This document shows positions 9,401 through 16,796 of a stretch of 64,000 bases of DNA, in pieces. Source of the DNA: Luteimonas cucumeris (lineage in GTDB: Bacteria; Pseudomonadota; Gammaproteobacteria; Xanthomonadales; Xanthomonadaceae). The stretch covers positions 62,001 to 126,000 of the forward strand of contig NZ_VLKN01000007.1 in NCBI RefSeq assembly GCF_007830035.1. The letters run 5' to 3'. Under the pieces are notes generated by a model. The model saw nothing but the letters and a program-made list of their open reading frames with translations. It did no database searches and was not told where the DNA came from. How positions within the stretch are numbered: position 1 is the first letter of the stretch; each line of letters begins with the position of its first letter. The position numbers were made by a program, and so were the translations under genes.

Positions 9401-10279
9401 ATGACGCTTCGCCGTTACCTGCAACTCGATGTCTTCGCCGACCGCCCCGGCGCCGGCAATCCGCTGGCGGTGGTACTGGACGCGGAGGGACTCGACGCCG
9501 ATGCCATGCAGGCGATCGCACGCTGGACGCGGCTGCCGGAAACCACCTTCGTGTCGCCGGCCGTCTCGGCCGACAGCAGCTATCGCATCCGCATCTTCAG
9601 TCCGCGCCGCGAGGTGCCGTTCGCCGGACATCCCAGCGTGGGCACCGCGCACGCCGTGCTCGAAGCCGGCCTGGCCACGCCGCGCGACGGCCTGCTGGTG
9701 CAGGACGGGATCGCCGGCAAGCTGCCGCTGCGCGTCGCCGGCGAAGACGCGTCGCGCACGATCGCCGTGCGCACGCCGCCGGCCAAGGTGATGACCACTG
9801 CCGAGGCTAGCGATCCACAGCTGCATGACGCGCTCGCCGGCCTGCCACTGGGCAGCCTACCGCCGGCGTTGATGGACGGCGGCCGCCGCTGGTGGCTGGC
9901 GGAACTACGCGACGAAGCCCTGCTGCGCGCCGCCACGCCGGACTGGGCGGCGATCGGCCGACTGGCGCAGGCCACCGACAGCATGGGCCTGTGCGTGTTC
10001 GCGCGCAGCGACGACCCGGTCTACTACCTGGCCGTGCGCGCCTGGGTCGGCGCCCCGGCGCAATTCGAGGACGCCGCCTCCGGCGCGGCCAACGCCACCC
10101 TCGCCGCCTGGCTGGCCTCGCAGGACGCGCTGCCCGGCGACACCGGCTTCTACCGTATCAGCCAGGGCCGCGAAGTCGGCCACGACGCGATCATCGAACT
10201 GCAGGTCGACGCCGATGGCGAAGTCTGGTCGGGCGGACGCGTGGTGACGGTGGTCAGCGGGCAGATTGACTGGCCTTGA
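9401..10279 (+). CDS. PhzF family isomerase/epimerase-like protein
   Basis: Member of the PhzF fold family (diaminopimelate-epimerase-like), which includes phenazine isomerase PhzF and many proteins of unknown substrate. The 292 residues carry the family's N-terminal start (DVFADRPGAGNPLAVV), the catalytic glutamate at E47 (RLPETTF), the FAGHPSVGTAH loop (74-84) and a second-half EDAASGAANATLAAW motif. No phenazine genes are nearby, so a housekeeping or detoxifying isomerase is more likely than antibiotic synthesis. The start ATG 9401 has only a poor ribosome site; no better start exists, because upstream codons lack family similarity. Confidence 0.88.
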   Translation: MTLRRYLQLDVFADRPGAGNPLAVVLDAEGLDADAMQAIARWTRLPETTFVSPAVSADSSYRIRIFSPRREVPFAGHPSVGTAHAVLEAGLATPRDGLLVQDGIAGKLPLRVAGEDASRTIAVRTPPAKVMTTAEASDPQLHDALAGLPLGSLPPALMDGGRRWWLAELRDEALLRAATPDWAAIGRLAQATDSMGLCVFARSDDPVYYLAVRAWVGAPAQFEDAASGAANATLAAWLASQDALPGDTGFYRISQGREVGHDAIIELQVDADGEVWSGGRVVTVVSGQIDWP

Positions 10280-10541
10280 GGCGCAGCACTTGCCTGACAC
10301 GTGGGCTGCAGGCTAATGCGCCGCGTGCAGGTGAACCGGCGGCGTGCGACAGGATGCGCTTGCTTGATAGTTCGCAGTGTCCCTTCACGTGGCCGACGAC
10401 CCGCCAATCCCTTTGACACCGGGAGTGCAGCCGTAAGGTGCACTAGCCGAAGGTGGTAACGCGCCGGATGACTGCACGAAGGAAATCTTCGATCACGCTT
10501 CACGGCGCCGCGGCAACGCCAGAATCAAGCTGATTGAATTG

Positions 10542-10937
10542 TCAGGCGCCGGATATAGCCATGCGCTCACGAGATCGGGCCACCGCACTCTCTGAGAACA
10601 GGCTGGGATGACGCAGGATGACCGCCTCAAACGCGTATCGACCGAGGCCTACCTCTTGGAGTGCGGCAAAGCCAGCCGTTTCATCCGGGCGATCTACGGC
10701 GCGCTCTGTGGCAGCGATAACCCCGTAGCGTTTGATCATTTGCCAAGTGCGGGAAGCACGTGTGCGCTTGCCGTTTTTTGCCGAGAGCACCTCCTCGTAA
10801 GCGTAGACAGCCTCTAAGCACTCACGCTCCGCGTCCGATGCTGCGCCGTAAGCGGCGGCACGGAGTTCAACGGCGCGTTGCTTCGCCTGTAGAACAAGAT
10901 CATCACGACTCTTTTTCTTGGCGTTCTTTGCAAACAC
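10542..10937 (-). CDS. Accessory hypothetical protein, coiled-coil/basic
   Basis: I cannot assign a function. The 131 residues are mostly helical and charged, starting FAKNAKKKSRDDLV. A distinctive middle contains YAYEEVLSAKNGKRTRASRTWQ, followed by a segment rich in Ala, Glu and Arg. I believe similar proteins occur sporadically in gammaproteobacteria, but cannot check. Codon use is visibly less GC-rich than in the flanking genes, as in the next gene, and the pair interrupts ordinary chromosomal genes. The 262 nt between the phzF stop and this gene, and the 94 nt upstream, contain no recognisable element or integrase. Confidence 0.68.
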   Translation of the reverse strand: MFAKNAKKKSRDDLVLQAKQRAVELRAAAYGAASDAERECLEAVYAYEEVLSAKNGKRTRASRTWQMIKRYGVIAATERAVDRPDETAGFAALQEVGLGRYAFEAVILRHPSLFSESAVARSRERMAISGA

Positions 10938-11031
10938 TCACACGCTGCGGGGGTCTTCAGCTTATTTACTCTGTCATCCATAGAGTGTCTCTTGGCGCCC
11001 AACACTGATTAAGCCGGTCCGGAGAGCGAGC

Positions 11032-11496
11032 TTAGCTCGAGTGAATCGCGCCCGGCGCAGACACTTGGAATCCAGCATGGGCAAGCACCTTTTGGCACAA
11101 ATCCATGAACGCATCTACCGAAAGGTCGTTCTTGGAGTCATTGGTGCGCCAAGCACAAATTCGAAAGCTTGCCTCGGTTGCGTCAGATGAGAGGTGATCG
11201 ACGGTTGGAAGCAGTGCGAACCCGGCTTTGTAGGCATGACGCCCCTTGTGCGAATCTTCGTTCTTGTATGTGCTGATCAACGACCAGTCAAGCGGCTCGC
11301 CCGTGTAGGCGTCAAGGCCTGCAGATAGCAACACGGCGGCATGAATTGCCTCCTTGTACATGGCATTGGCACAGATATGTCCACGCTTGCGATCACGCTT
11401 GACGTGAGCTGCTGCTTTGCGAGTCAGCCAGCGCTCGTATGCTTCCGGCGCGACAACCCCGGAGAGGAACGCGGGAGGCGTGTGCTTTCTCGGCAT
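11032..11496 (-). CDS. Accessory protein with HNH-endonuclease-like motif
   Basis: The 154 residues have no firm family name for me. The second half resembles a beta-beta-alpha-metal (HNH) nuclease: YTGEPLDWS (about 66-74), then TVDHLS (about 97-102) as the DH of the HNH core, then RTNDSKNDLS (about 117-126) as the N...K/ND part. Zinc-knuckle cysteines are absent. Base composition is lower in GC than the surroundings, matching the neighbouring accessory gene downstream. A short CGAGC-TTA-GCTCG hairpin (11027-11039) contains the stop codon. No methylase, toxin partner or phage gene is adjacent, so a restriction or defence role is only a guess. Confidence 0.62.
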   Translation of the reverse strand: MPRKHTPPAFLSGVVAPEAYERWLTRKAAAHVKRDRKRGHICANAMYKEAIHAAVLLSAGLDAYTGEPLDWSLISTYKNEDSHKGRHAYKAGFALLPTVDHLSSDATEASFRICAWRTNDSKNDLSVDAFMDLCQKVLAHAGFQVSAPGAIHSS

Positions 11497-11513
11497 GACG
11501 AGAGTACCTGTAT

Positions 11514-13184
11514 TTACTCAGCCTCATACACCGGCTTGCCATCGATCCACGTAGAGCGGATCTTCAGTTCGTCCAGTTGCGACACCGGCATCGCCAGCGG
11601 GTCGGATTCGACGATCACGAAATCGGCGTGCAGGCCCGGCGCCAGTCGTCCGCTCGCATCCTCGTCCTTGCCGGCCCAGGCAGCATCGGCGGTGAAGCCG
11701 CGCAGCGCTTCCGCTGCGGTCAGCTTCTGGTCGGCGAGCCAGCCGCCGGGTGGATGGCCGGCGCGATCCTGCCGCGTCGCGGCTGCGTACAGGCCCAGGC
11801 GCGGATCGACGTGTTCGACCGGGAAGTCGGAACCCAGCGCGAGTCGCGCGCCGCTGTCGAGGAAACGCCGCCACGCGTAGGCGCCGGCGATGCGTTCCCT
11901 GCCGACGCGGTCCTGCGCCCACGGCATGTCGGAGGTGGCGTGCGTCGGCTGCATCGAGGCGATCACGCCAAGTTGCGCGAAACGCGGGATGTCCTCCAGC
12001 GCCACGATCTGCGAATGCTCGATGCGCCAGCGGTGATCGGTCTTGGCCTCGTCGCCGAGCACCTTCGCGTAGGTGTCGAGCACCATGCGGTTGCCGCGGT
12101 CGCCGATGGCGTGGGTGGCTACCTGCACGCCGCAATCCTTGGCCTTGCGCACCGCGCTTTCGAAAGCCTCGGGCGTCGTGACCAGCAGGCCGCGATTGCC
12201 GGGTTCGTCGCTGTAGTCCTCCAGCAAGGCGGCGCCGCGGCTGCCCAACGCGCCATCGACGTACAGCTTGACGCCCTGCATGCGCACGCGATCGCTGGCG
12301 TGCTGGTAAAGGCCTTTGGCGCATAGCTCCGCAAGCGCGGCGCCGTCGCCATCGGCATAGGCGGCGATGCGCAGCGGCAGGCGGCCGCTGTCGGCGAACT
12401 GGCGATACAAGGCCAGGTCATCGCGCGACACGCCCATGTCGTGCACGCCGGTCAGCCCGTTGCGCGCGGTGGCCTGCAGCGCGCGTTGCAATGCCTGTTC
12501 GCGGAATGCGGCGTCGGGTGCCGGAATGACCTCGTAGACCAACTGCATCGCGCCATCGACGAACACGCCCGTCGCCGCATCGCCTTCGCGCACAATGCGG
12601 CCGCCGTCCGGGTGCCAGTCGCCCTGCAGTTCCTTTCCGGCAAGTTTCTTCTCGACCGCGCGCAACGCCGCCGAATTCGCCCAGCCGGCATGGCCGTCGA
12701 CGCGTTCCAGCCACACCGGACGGTCGGGGAACGCGGCGTCCAGGTCGGCCGCGGTCGGAAACGATTTCTCGGGCCAGTCGTTCTGGTCCCAGCCGCCGCC
12801 GAGCAGCCAGGCGTCGGCTGGCAAGGTCTTCTCGTACTCGCGCAGGCGCGCGATGATTTCCGCCTTGTCCTTGCTGCCGACCAGGTCGGCGCGCATCAGC
12901 GCGTAGCCGAGGCCCATCAGGTGCGCATGCGCGTCGATCAGGCCGGGGATCACCGTGGCCTTGCCGGCATCGATGCGCCGCGCTTCGGGATAGCGCGCCA
13001 GCAATGTTTTGGCATCGCCCAGCGCCAGCACGCGGCCGGTTTCGTCCCAGGCCATGGCCTCGACGGTCGGCTGTTGCGCATCCGAGGTATGGATGCGCGC
13101 AGCGGTCAGCACCTGCACTTCGGCGGCATGCAGCGTCGCGAGCGGCGAGCAGTACAGGGCCACGGCCAGAACGATGGAACGCAT
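11514..13184 (-). CDS. Secreted amidohydrolase (YtcJ-like, amidohydrolase family 3)
   Basis: A metal-dependent amidohydrolase of the YtcJ type, which hydrolyses cyclic amides or N-substituted compounds; the substrate is unknown. From ATG 13184 the 556 residues start with a signal peptide (RSIVLAVALYCSPLATLHAA), so the enzyme is probably periplasmic. The metal site shows IDAHAHLMGLG (HxH), the K-containing GVKLYVDGALGSRGA segment, THAIGDRGN and EHSQ histidines, and ALGSDFPVEHVDP with the catalytic Asp. A strong AGGAG site lies 9 nt before 13184, favouring this start over a GTG/ATG 14 codons upstream. It follows the symporter gene, which could supply or export its substrate. Confidence 0.88.
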   Translation of the reverse strand: MRSIVLAVALYCSPLATLHAAEVQVLTAARIHTSDAQQPTVEAMAWDETGRVLALGDAKTLLARYPEARRIDAGKATVIPGLIDAHAHLMGLGYALMRADLVGSKDKAEIIARLREYEKTLPADAWLLGGGWDQNDWPEKSFPTAADLDAAFPDRPVWLERVDGHAGWANSAALRAVEKKLAGKELQGDWHPDGGRIVREGDAATGVFVDGAMQLVYEVIPAPDAAFREQALQRALQATARNGLTGVHDMGVSRDDLALYRQFADSGRLPLRIAAYADGDGAALAELCAKGLYQHASDRVRMQGVKLYVDGALGSRGAALLEDYSDEPGNRGLLVTTPEAFESAVRKAKDCGVQVATHAIGDRGNRMVLDTYAKVLGDEAKTDHRWRIEHSQIVALEDIPRFAQLGVIASMQPTHATSDMPWAQDRVGRERIAGAYAWRRFLDSGARLALGSDFPVEHVDPRLGLYAAATRQDRAGHPPGGWLADQKLTAAEALRGFTADAAWAGKDEDASGRLAPGLHADFVIVESDPLAMPVSQLDELKIRSTWIDGKPVYEAE

Positions 13185-13288
13185 ATGTGTTTCTCCTGGA
13201 TACGATTCGACCCTTTTACTATGCACGCCGCGACGGCGGCAATGCGCGGCGGCTTCACTGTCTCATCGCCGCCCTCGATCGCCGGGGC

Positions 13289-14191
13289 TCACGACGGGCC
13301 CGCATTCGCGCCGGGCAACGCGGCCTCCTCGCGCGCCACCGCACGGCGGCCGAGCGCGACCAGCGCCAGCGCCGGGAAATACATCAGCAGGCCATACATC
13401 GCGCCGGGCAGCGCGATCTGCGGCGACTCCAGCAAGGTCAAGGCGATCACGATCGCGAGCGTGCTGTTCTGCACGCCGACCTCCATGCCGACCGTGATCG
13501 CATCGCGCAGTACCAGCCCACTGACGCGTCCGAGCAGGAACCCGAGGCCGATCGCCGCGCAGCCCAGCGTCAGCGCCGCCGGCCCCAACTGTACGAACCA
13601 GATCGGCAGCTGCTCGTGTTCGGCGACCACGATCGCGATGATCAGCAGCAGCAGGAATCCCAGCGCGAACCGGCTCACCCACGGTTCCACGCGACGTACG
13701 AATCCCGGCGCATGACGGCGCACGCCCATGCCCAGTAGCACCGGCACCAGCACCAGTGCGGCGAGATGGACGATGGTCTGCGCCACCGGCAGGCGGATGT
13801 CACGGGTCTCGCCGCCGAACAGCTGCAAGGCCAGGTTCACCAGCAACGGCACGCTCAGGAAAGTGACCAGCGCGCTGATCACCGTCAGCGTCACCGCCAA
13901 TGCGACGTTGCCGCGCGCCAGATAGGTCAGCGCGTTGGAGGTGCTGCCGCTGGGACAGGCCGCCACCAGCACCAGCCCGACCGCAAGTTCGGTCGGTAAC
14001 CGGAACAGCCATGCCACGGCAAAGCCCAGCAGCGGCAGCAGCAGGTAATGGCCGACCAGTCCGACCAGCACCGGCTTGGGCCTTTCGCCGATGCGGCGGA
14101 AGTCGGCGCCGCTGAGGGTCATGCCGATGCCGCACATGATGATTGCGATGGCAATCGGCAAGCCGATCCGGATCAGCAGGCTGTCTGGCAC
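13289..14191 (-). CDS. Bile acid:sodium symporter (BASS) family transporter
   Basis: An inner-membrane sodium-coupled organic anion transporter of the bile acid:sodium symporter family; bacterial members are known to move bile acids, pantothenate and other organic anions. The 300 residues form about nine or ten hydrophobic helices, with the ASBT-type crossover region LVAACPSGSTSNALTYLARGN near 95-115, where the helix-breaking SGSTSN motif binds sodium. The GTG at 14191 follows GGGGAGG by 5 nt; the GTG at 14197 would overlap that site. It lies 104 nt upstream of the amidohydrolase on the same strand. Substrate cannot be inferred. Confidence 0.88.
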   Translation of the reverse strand: MPDSLLIRIGLPIAIAIIMCGIGMTLSGADFRRIGERPKPVLVGLVGHYLLLPLLGFAVAWLFRLPTELAVGLVLVAACPSGSTSNALTYLARGNVALAVTLTVISALVTFLSVPLLVNLALQLFGGETRDIRLPVAQTIVHLAALVLVPVLLGMGVRRHAPGFVRRVEPWVSRFALGFLLLLIIAIVVAEHEQLPIWFVQLGPAALTLGCAAIGLGFLLGRVSGLVLRDAITVGMEVGVQNSTLAIVIALTLLESPQIALPGAMYGLLMYFPALALVALGRRAVAREEAALPGANAGPS

Positions 14192-14285
14192 GAACACCTC
14201 CCCGAGGGCGCGGCATGGACGTCGCGAAGGCCGATCCTAACCCGGATTCCGATGCGAGTCCGTGCGTCCGGGCGGTCCCTTAAGC

Positions 14286-14314
14286 GCAAAAAAGAACGGG
14301 GCCTTTCGGCCCCG
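14286..14314 (-). terminator. Rho-independent terminator of the glycine-zipper gene
   Basis: On the minus strand a 7-bp GC stem (CGGGGCC / GGCCCCG, positions 14297-14314) with a GAAA tetraloop is followed directly by TTCTTTTTTG. This is a textbook intrinsic terminator 28-56 nt after the stop at 14342. Confidence 0.85.
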
Positions 14315-14341
14315 GTTGTCTGGTATCTGCTGCTCGCCGGA

Positions 14342-15046
14342 TCACTCCGGACGAACATCCACGCGCACGCGGATGCGGTCGCCAGGATGGTAATCGGTGT
14401 GGGTGCGATGGGTGCGGCCGGCATATTCGTACGTCACGTCGTAACCGGCGACGCGGCCATCGTTGACGCGGTTGTAGCCATAGCTGTCGCGGACCGGTTC
14501 CGGATCGCAGACGGTGACGCTGGCATTGCGCCGCTGGCGCACGGACTGGTCGTAGATCGAACGGCCCGCCAGCCCGCCGACCATCGAACCGATCGCCGAG
14601 CTCGCATAGCGCGCCGACCCGCCACCGACCTGGCTGCCGACCACGGCACCGATGACACCGCCCACCACGGTGGCCACGGTGCGGCTGGTGTCGCTGCCGC
14701 CACGGTAGGCACCATCATTGCCGTAGTAGCCATTGCTGCGATAGGCACCGTCATCGCGGTAATAGCCGTCGCGGTCGTAATAGCCATCGTTCGACACGTA
14801 GCCGTCGTTGCGTGTGTAGCAGCGCTGCGTACCGCTGGAATAGCTGTTGGTATTGCGATAACCGGACTGGATCACCGGATCGACACGGATCACGCGCGCG
14901 TAATCGTAATAGTCGCCTGAGGATTGTCCGTAGCGGTCGACAACGGGTTGGCCGTAGCGGGAGGAATAGCCCGACGATTGCGCTGCGGCGGTGCCGAAGG
15001 CGGCGACCAGGCCGAAGGCAAGGACCGAAGTGGCGAGGCGTTTCAT
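14342..15046 (-). CDS. Glycine-zipper 2TM surface protein with Tyr/Asp repeats
   Basis: Exported protein, likely periplasmic or outer-membrane associated. The 234 residues begin with a signal peptide (KRLATSVLAFGLVAAFGTAAA). A middle region of irregular NDGYY/RDDGAY repeats (about 82-125) is rich in Tyr, Asp and Gly. It is followed by a glycine-zipper 2TM domain (about 130-180: VVGGVIGAVVGSQVGG, then AIGSMVGGLAG) and a C-terminal beta-like tail. Glycine-zipper 2TM proteins (Rick_17kDa/SlyB-like) insert in or support envelopes; no specific role is known here. ATG 15046 has a TGGAGT ribosome site 5 nt upstream. The gene ends at a clear terminator. Confidence 0.82.
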   Translation of the reverse strand: MKRLATSVLAFGLVAAFGTAAAQSSGYSSRYGQPVVDRYGQSSGDYYDYARVIRVDPVIQSGYRNTNSYSSGTQRCYTRNDGYVSNDGYYDRDGYYRDDGAYRSNGYYGNDGAYRGGSDTSRTVATVVGGVIGAVVGSQVGGGSARYASSAIGSMVGGLAGRSIYDQSVRQRRNASVTVCDPEPVRDSYGYNRVNDGRVAGYDVTYEYAGRTHRTHTDYHPGDRIRVRVDVRPE

Positions 15047-15146
15047 GAGTGACTCCAGGCGCCGGATGACGCACTCGCACGCTAGGGGCCAGCGGGTAAA
15101 GCCGTGCTGAACCGAAACCGTTTCCAGCGCTGCGATGTCGCCGGAT

Positions 15147-15818
15147 TTACCATGCCGACAGCCACGCCGCGACCCGCCGCGCCAGTTGGACGCCGCCGCG
15201 ACCGAGCAGTGGCGCAACATGGCTGGCCGATGGCCGGCGGATCAGGTCGGCTTGCCATGCCTCGGCCAACGCCCGGGTCGCTGTCGCCGGCACGTCCTCA
15301 TCCAGCTCCGAAACGATGCACAACACCGGGCAATCCGGCCGGGTGGCGACCACGCCGGCCTGCGCCGTATCCAGGACCGCGCCACTTTCGTCGCGCCAGC
15401 GACGGAAGGCGTAAAGCGCAGCCGCATCATCGGCGTCCGGCATCGCCCGTCGCGTCGCGGCCAGACGCGCATCGCGATGCCATGGCACAAGCTGCGTCCA
15501 TGATCGCTGCGGCAACCGGTCGTGGAAGGGCGCGGGCGGCATCGGATTCACCAGCACCAGCGCGTCGGCCGCTTCAGCAGCGACCGCGCACAGCAAGCCG
15601 CCGAGGCTGGCGCCGATCAACGCTCGCGGGCGCGGCAGTGCATGCAGCGCGTCGCGCACTTGCGACAGGTAATCGTCGAAGGCGGTCGCCTGCAGTCCGG
15701 CCGGCACCGGCTGCAGATCGGGCGCGTCGACCCGCAGGTCTTGCGCCAGGACGCCACGCCAGAGGTTCCATTCCCAGCCACCGCCGCCGGCGCCGTGGAC
15801 CAGCAGCGCCGACCTCAT
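15147..15818 (-). CDS. Small alpha/beta-fold hydrolase
   Basis: A compact 223-residue alpha/beta hydrolase without signal peptide, presumed cytoplasmic. It shows an oxyanion-type LLVHGAGGGGWEW start (5-17), a nucleophile elbow LIGASLGGLL (Ser near 70), an aspartate in IVSELDEDVP and a late histidine in RPSASHVAPLLG. Its ATG overlaps the stop of the upstream LysR gene (ATGA at 15815-15818), so regulator and enzyme are translated together. Substrate unknown; esterase activity is the simplest guess. Confidence 0.8.
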   Translation of the reverse strand: MRSALLVHGAGGGGWEWNLWRGVLAQDLRVDAPDLQPVPAGLQATAFDDYLSQVRDALHALPRPRALIGASLGGLLCAVAAEAADALVLVNPMPPAPFHDRLPQRSWTQLVPWHRDARLAATRRAMPDADDAAALYAFRRWRDESGAVLDTAQAGVVATRPDCPVLCIVSELDEDVPATATRALAEAWQADLIRRPSASHVAPLLGRGGVQLARRVAAWLSAW

Positions 15819-16708
15819 CGGCGCAAACCCGCCGTCATCGACAGCAGCTTGTCGGCGATCCGCAGCACCGATGCGCGCTCCTCGTCGGCGGCCATGACCA
15901 GATAATGGCCGGCGACATTGCGTATCGCCGGCCTGGCGATGCGCACCAGGCGTCCGCTGGCGACCGCCTCGTCGGCAAGCGGCGAGCGCAACAGCGCGAT
16001 TCCAAGCCCCGCCTGCGCGGCCGCCAGCACCAGGTCGTAGTCCTCGAAACGGCGGTCGTCGGACTTCGCACGGAAACGCACGCCCTGCTCGGCCAGCCAG
16101 TGGCGCCACTGGCTGGTGTCCGAATCGTGGAGCAGCGCCTGTTCCGCCAAGCGCGCGGGTTTCGCATTGCCGCCCAGGCTTGTGGCCAGATCCGGTGCCG
16201 CCACCGGATAAAGCTGTTCGGCGAACAGCAGTTGTGCACGGGTACCACGCCACTGGCCCTTGCCGTAGCGCACCGAAAGATCGCACTGGCCGCCAGCGAG
16301 GTCGGCGACGCGGTGCTCGATCGCCAGTTCTATCCGTCGTTGCAGCGGCGACTCCTGCAATGCCGGCAATCTCGGCAGCAACCACAGTCTCGCGAAGGAT
16401 GGCACTACGCTGATCCGGATCGTCGGCAGTTCCCGGCGCGGTCGCCAGCGATCGGCGGATTCGCGGATCGCGCCCAGCGCCTGCTCTACCTGCGCGACGA
16501 AGCGTTGGCCGGCAGGCGTCGCCCGCACACCACGGCCATGTCGTTCGAACAACGGCGTACCCAGCCAGCGCTCGACCGCCTGCACACGGCGGCTGACGGC
16601 GCCATGGGTGAGCTCGAGCGATTCCGCGGCCGCGGAGAAGGAACCGGTGCGATGCGCGGCGACCACTGCGGTCAAGCCATCCAGGGGTGGCAGGGATGAG
16701 CTGTGCAT
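15815..16708 (-). CDS. LysR-family transcriptional regulator (GcvA-like)
   Basis: DNA-binding regulator with a winged helix-turn-helix at about 8-65 (GSFSAAAESLELTHGAVSRRVQAVERWLG) and a LysR substrate-binding domain over about 90-295. The helix-turn-helix and the GTPLFERHGRGVRATPAG segment match the GcvA-like branch. ATG 16708 is chosen; a GTG at 16720 sits directly on the GAGG site and is less plausible. It diverges from the TonB-receptor-like gene at 16797 and is coupled to the hydrolase gene, so likely targets are those two units. The inducer is unknown. Confidence 0.87.
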   Translation of the reverse strand: MHSSSLPPLDGLTAVVAAHRTGSFSAAAESLELTHGAVSRRVQAVERWLGTPLFERHGRGVRATPAGQRFVAQVEQALGAIRESADRWRPRRELPTIRISVVPSFARLWLLPRLPALQESPLQRRIELAIEHRVADLAGGQCDLSVRYGKGQWRGTRAQLLFAEQLYPVAAPDLATSLGGNAKPARLAEQALLHDSDTSQWRHWLAEQGVRFRAKSDDRRFEDYDLVLAAAQAGLGIALLRSPLADEAVASGRLVRIARPAIRNVAGHYLVMAADEERASVLRIADKLLSMTAGLRR

Positions 16709-16796
16709 ACAACGCAACACCTCATCACCGATCGTTGTCCTATGTCAACGATCAGGCAACGGCGAGCATGCGCCGGTCGCCCGCCAACCGATCGCC

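Noticed and set aside
10280-11510. Accessory patch as an integrated mobile element
   Set aside because: No integrase, terminal repeats, tRNA target or duplicated borders are visible, so I call it only an accessory patch.
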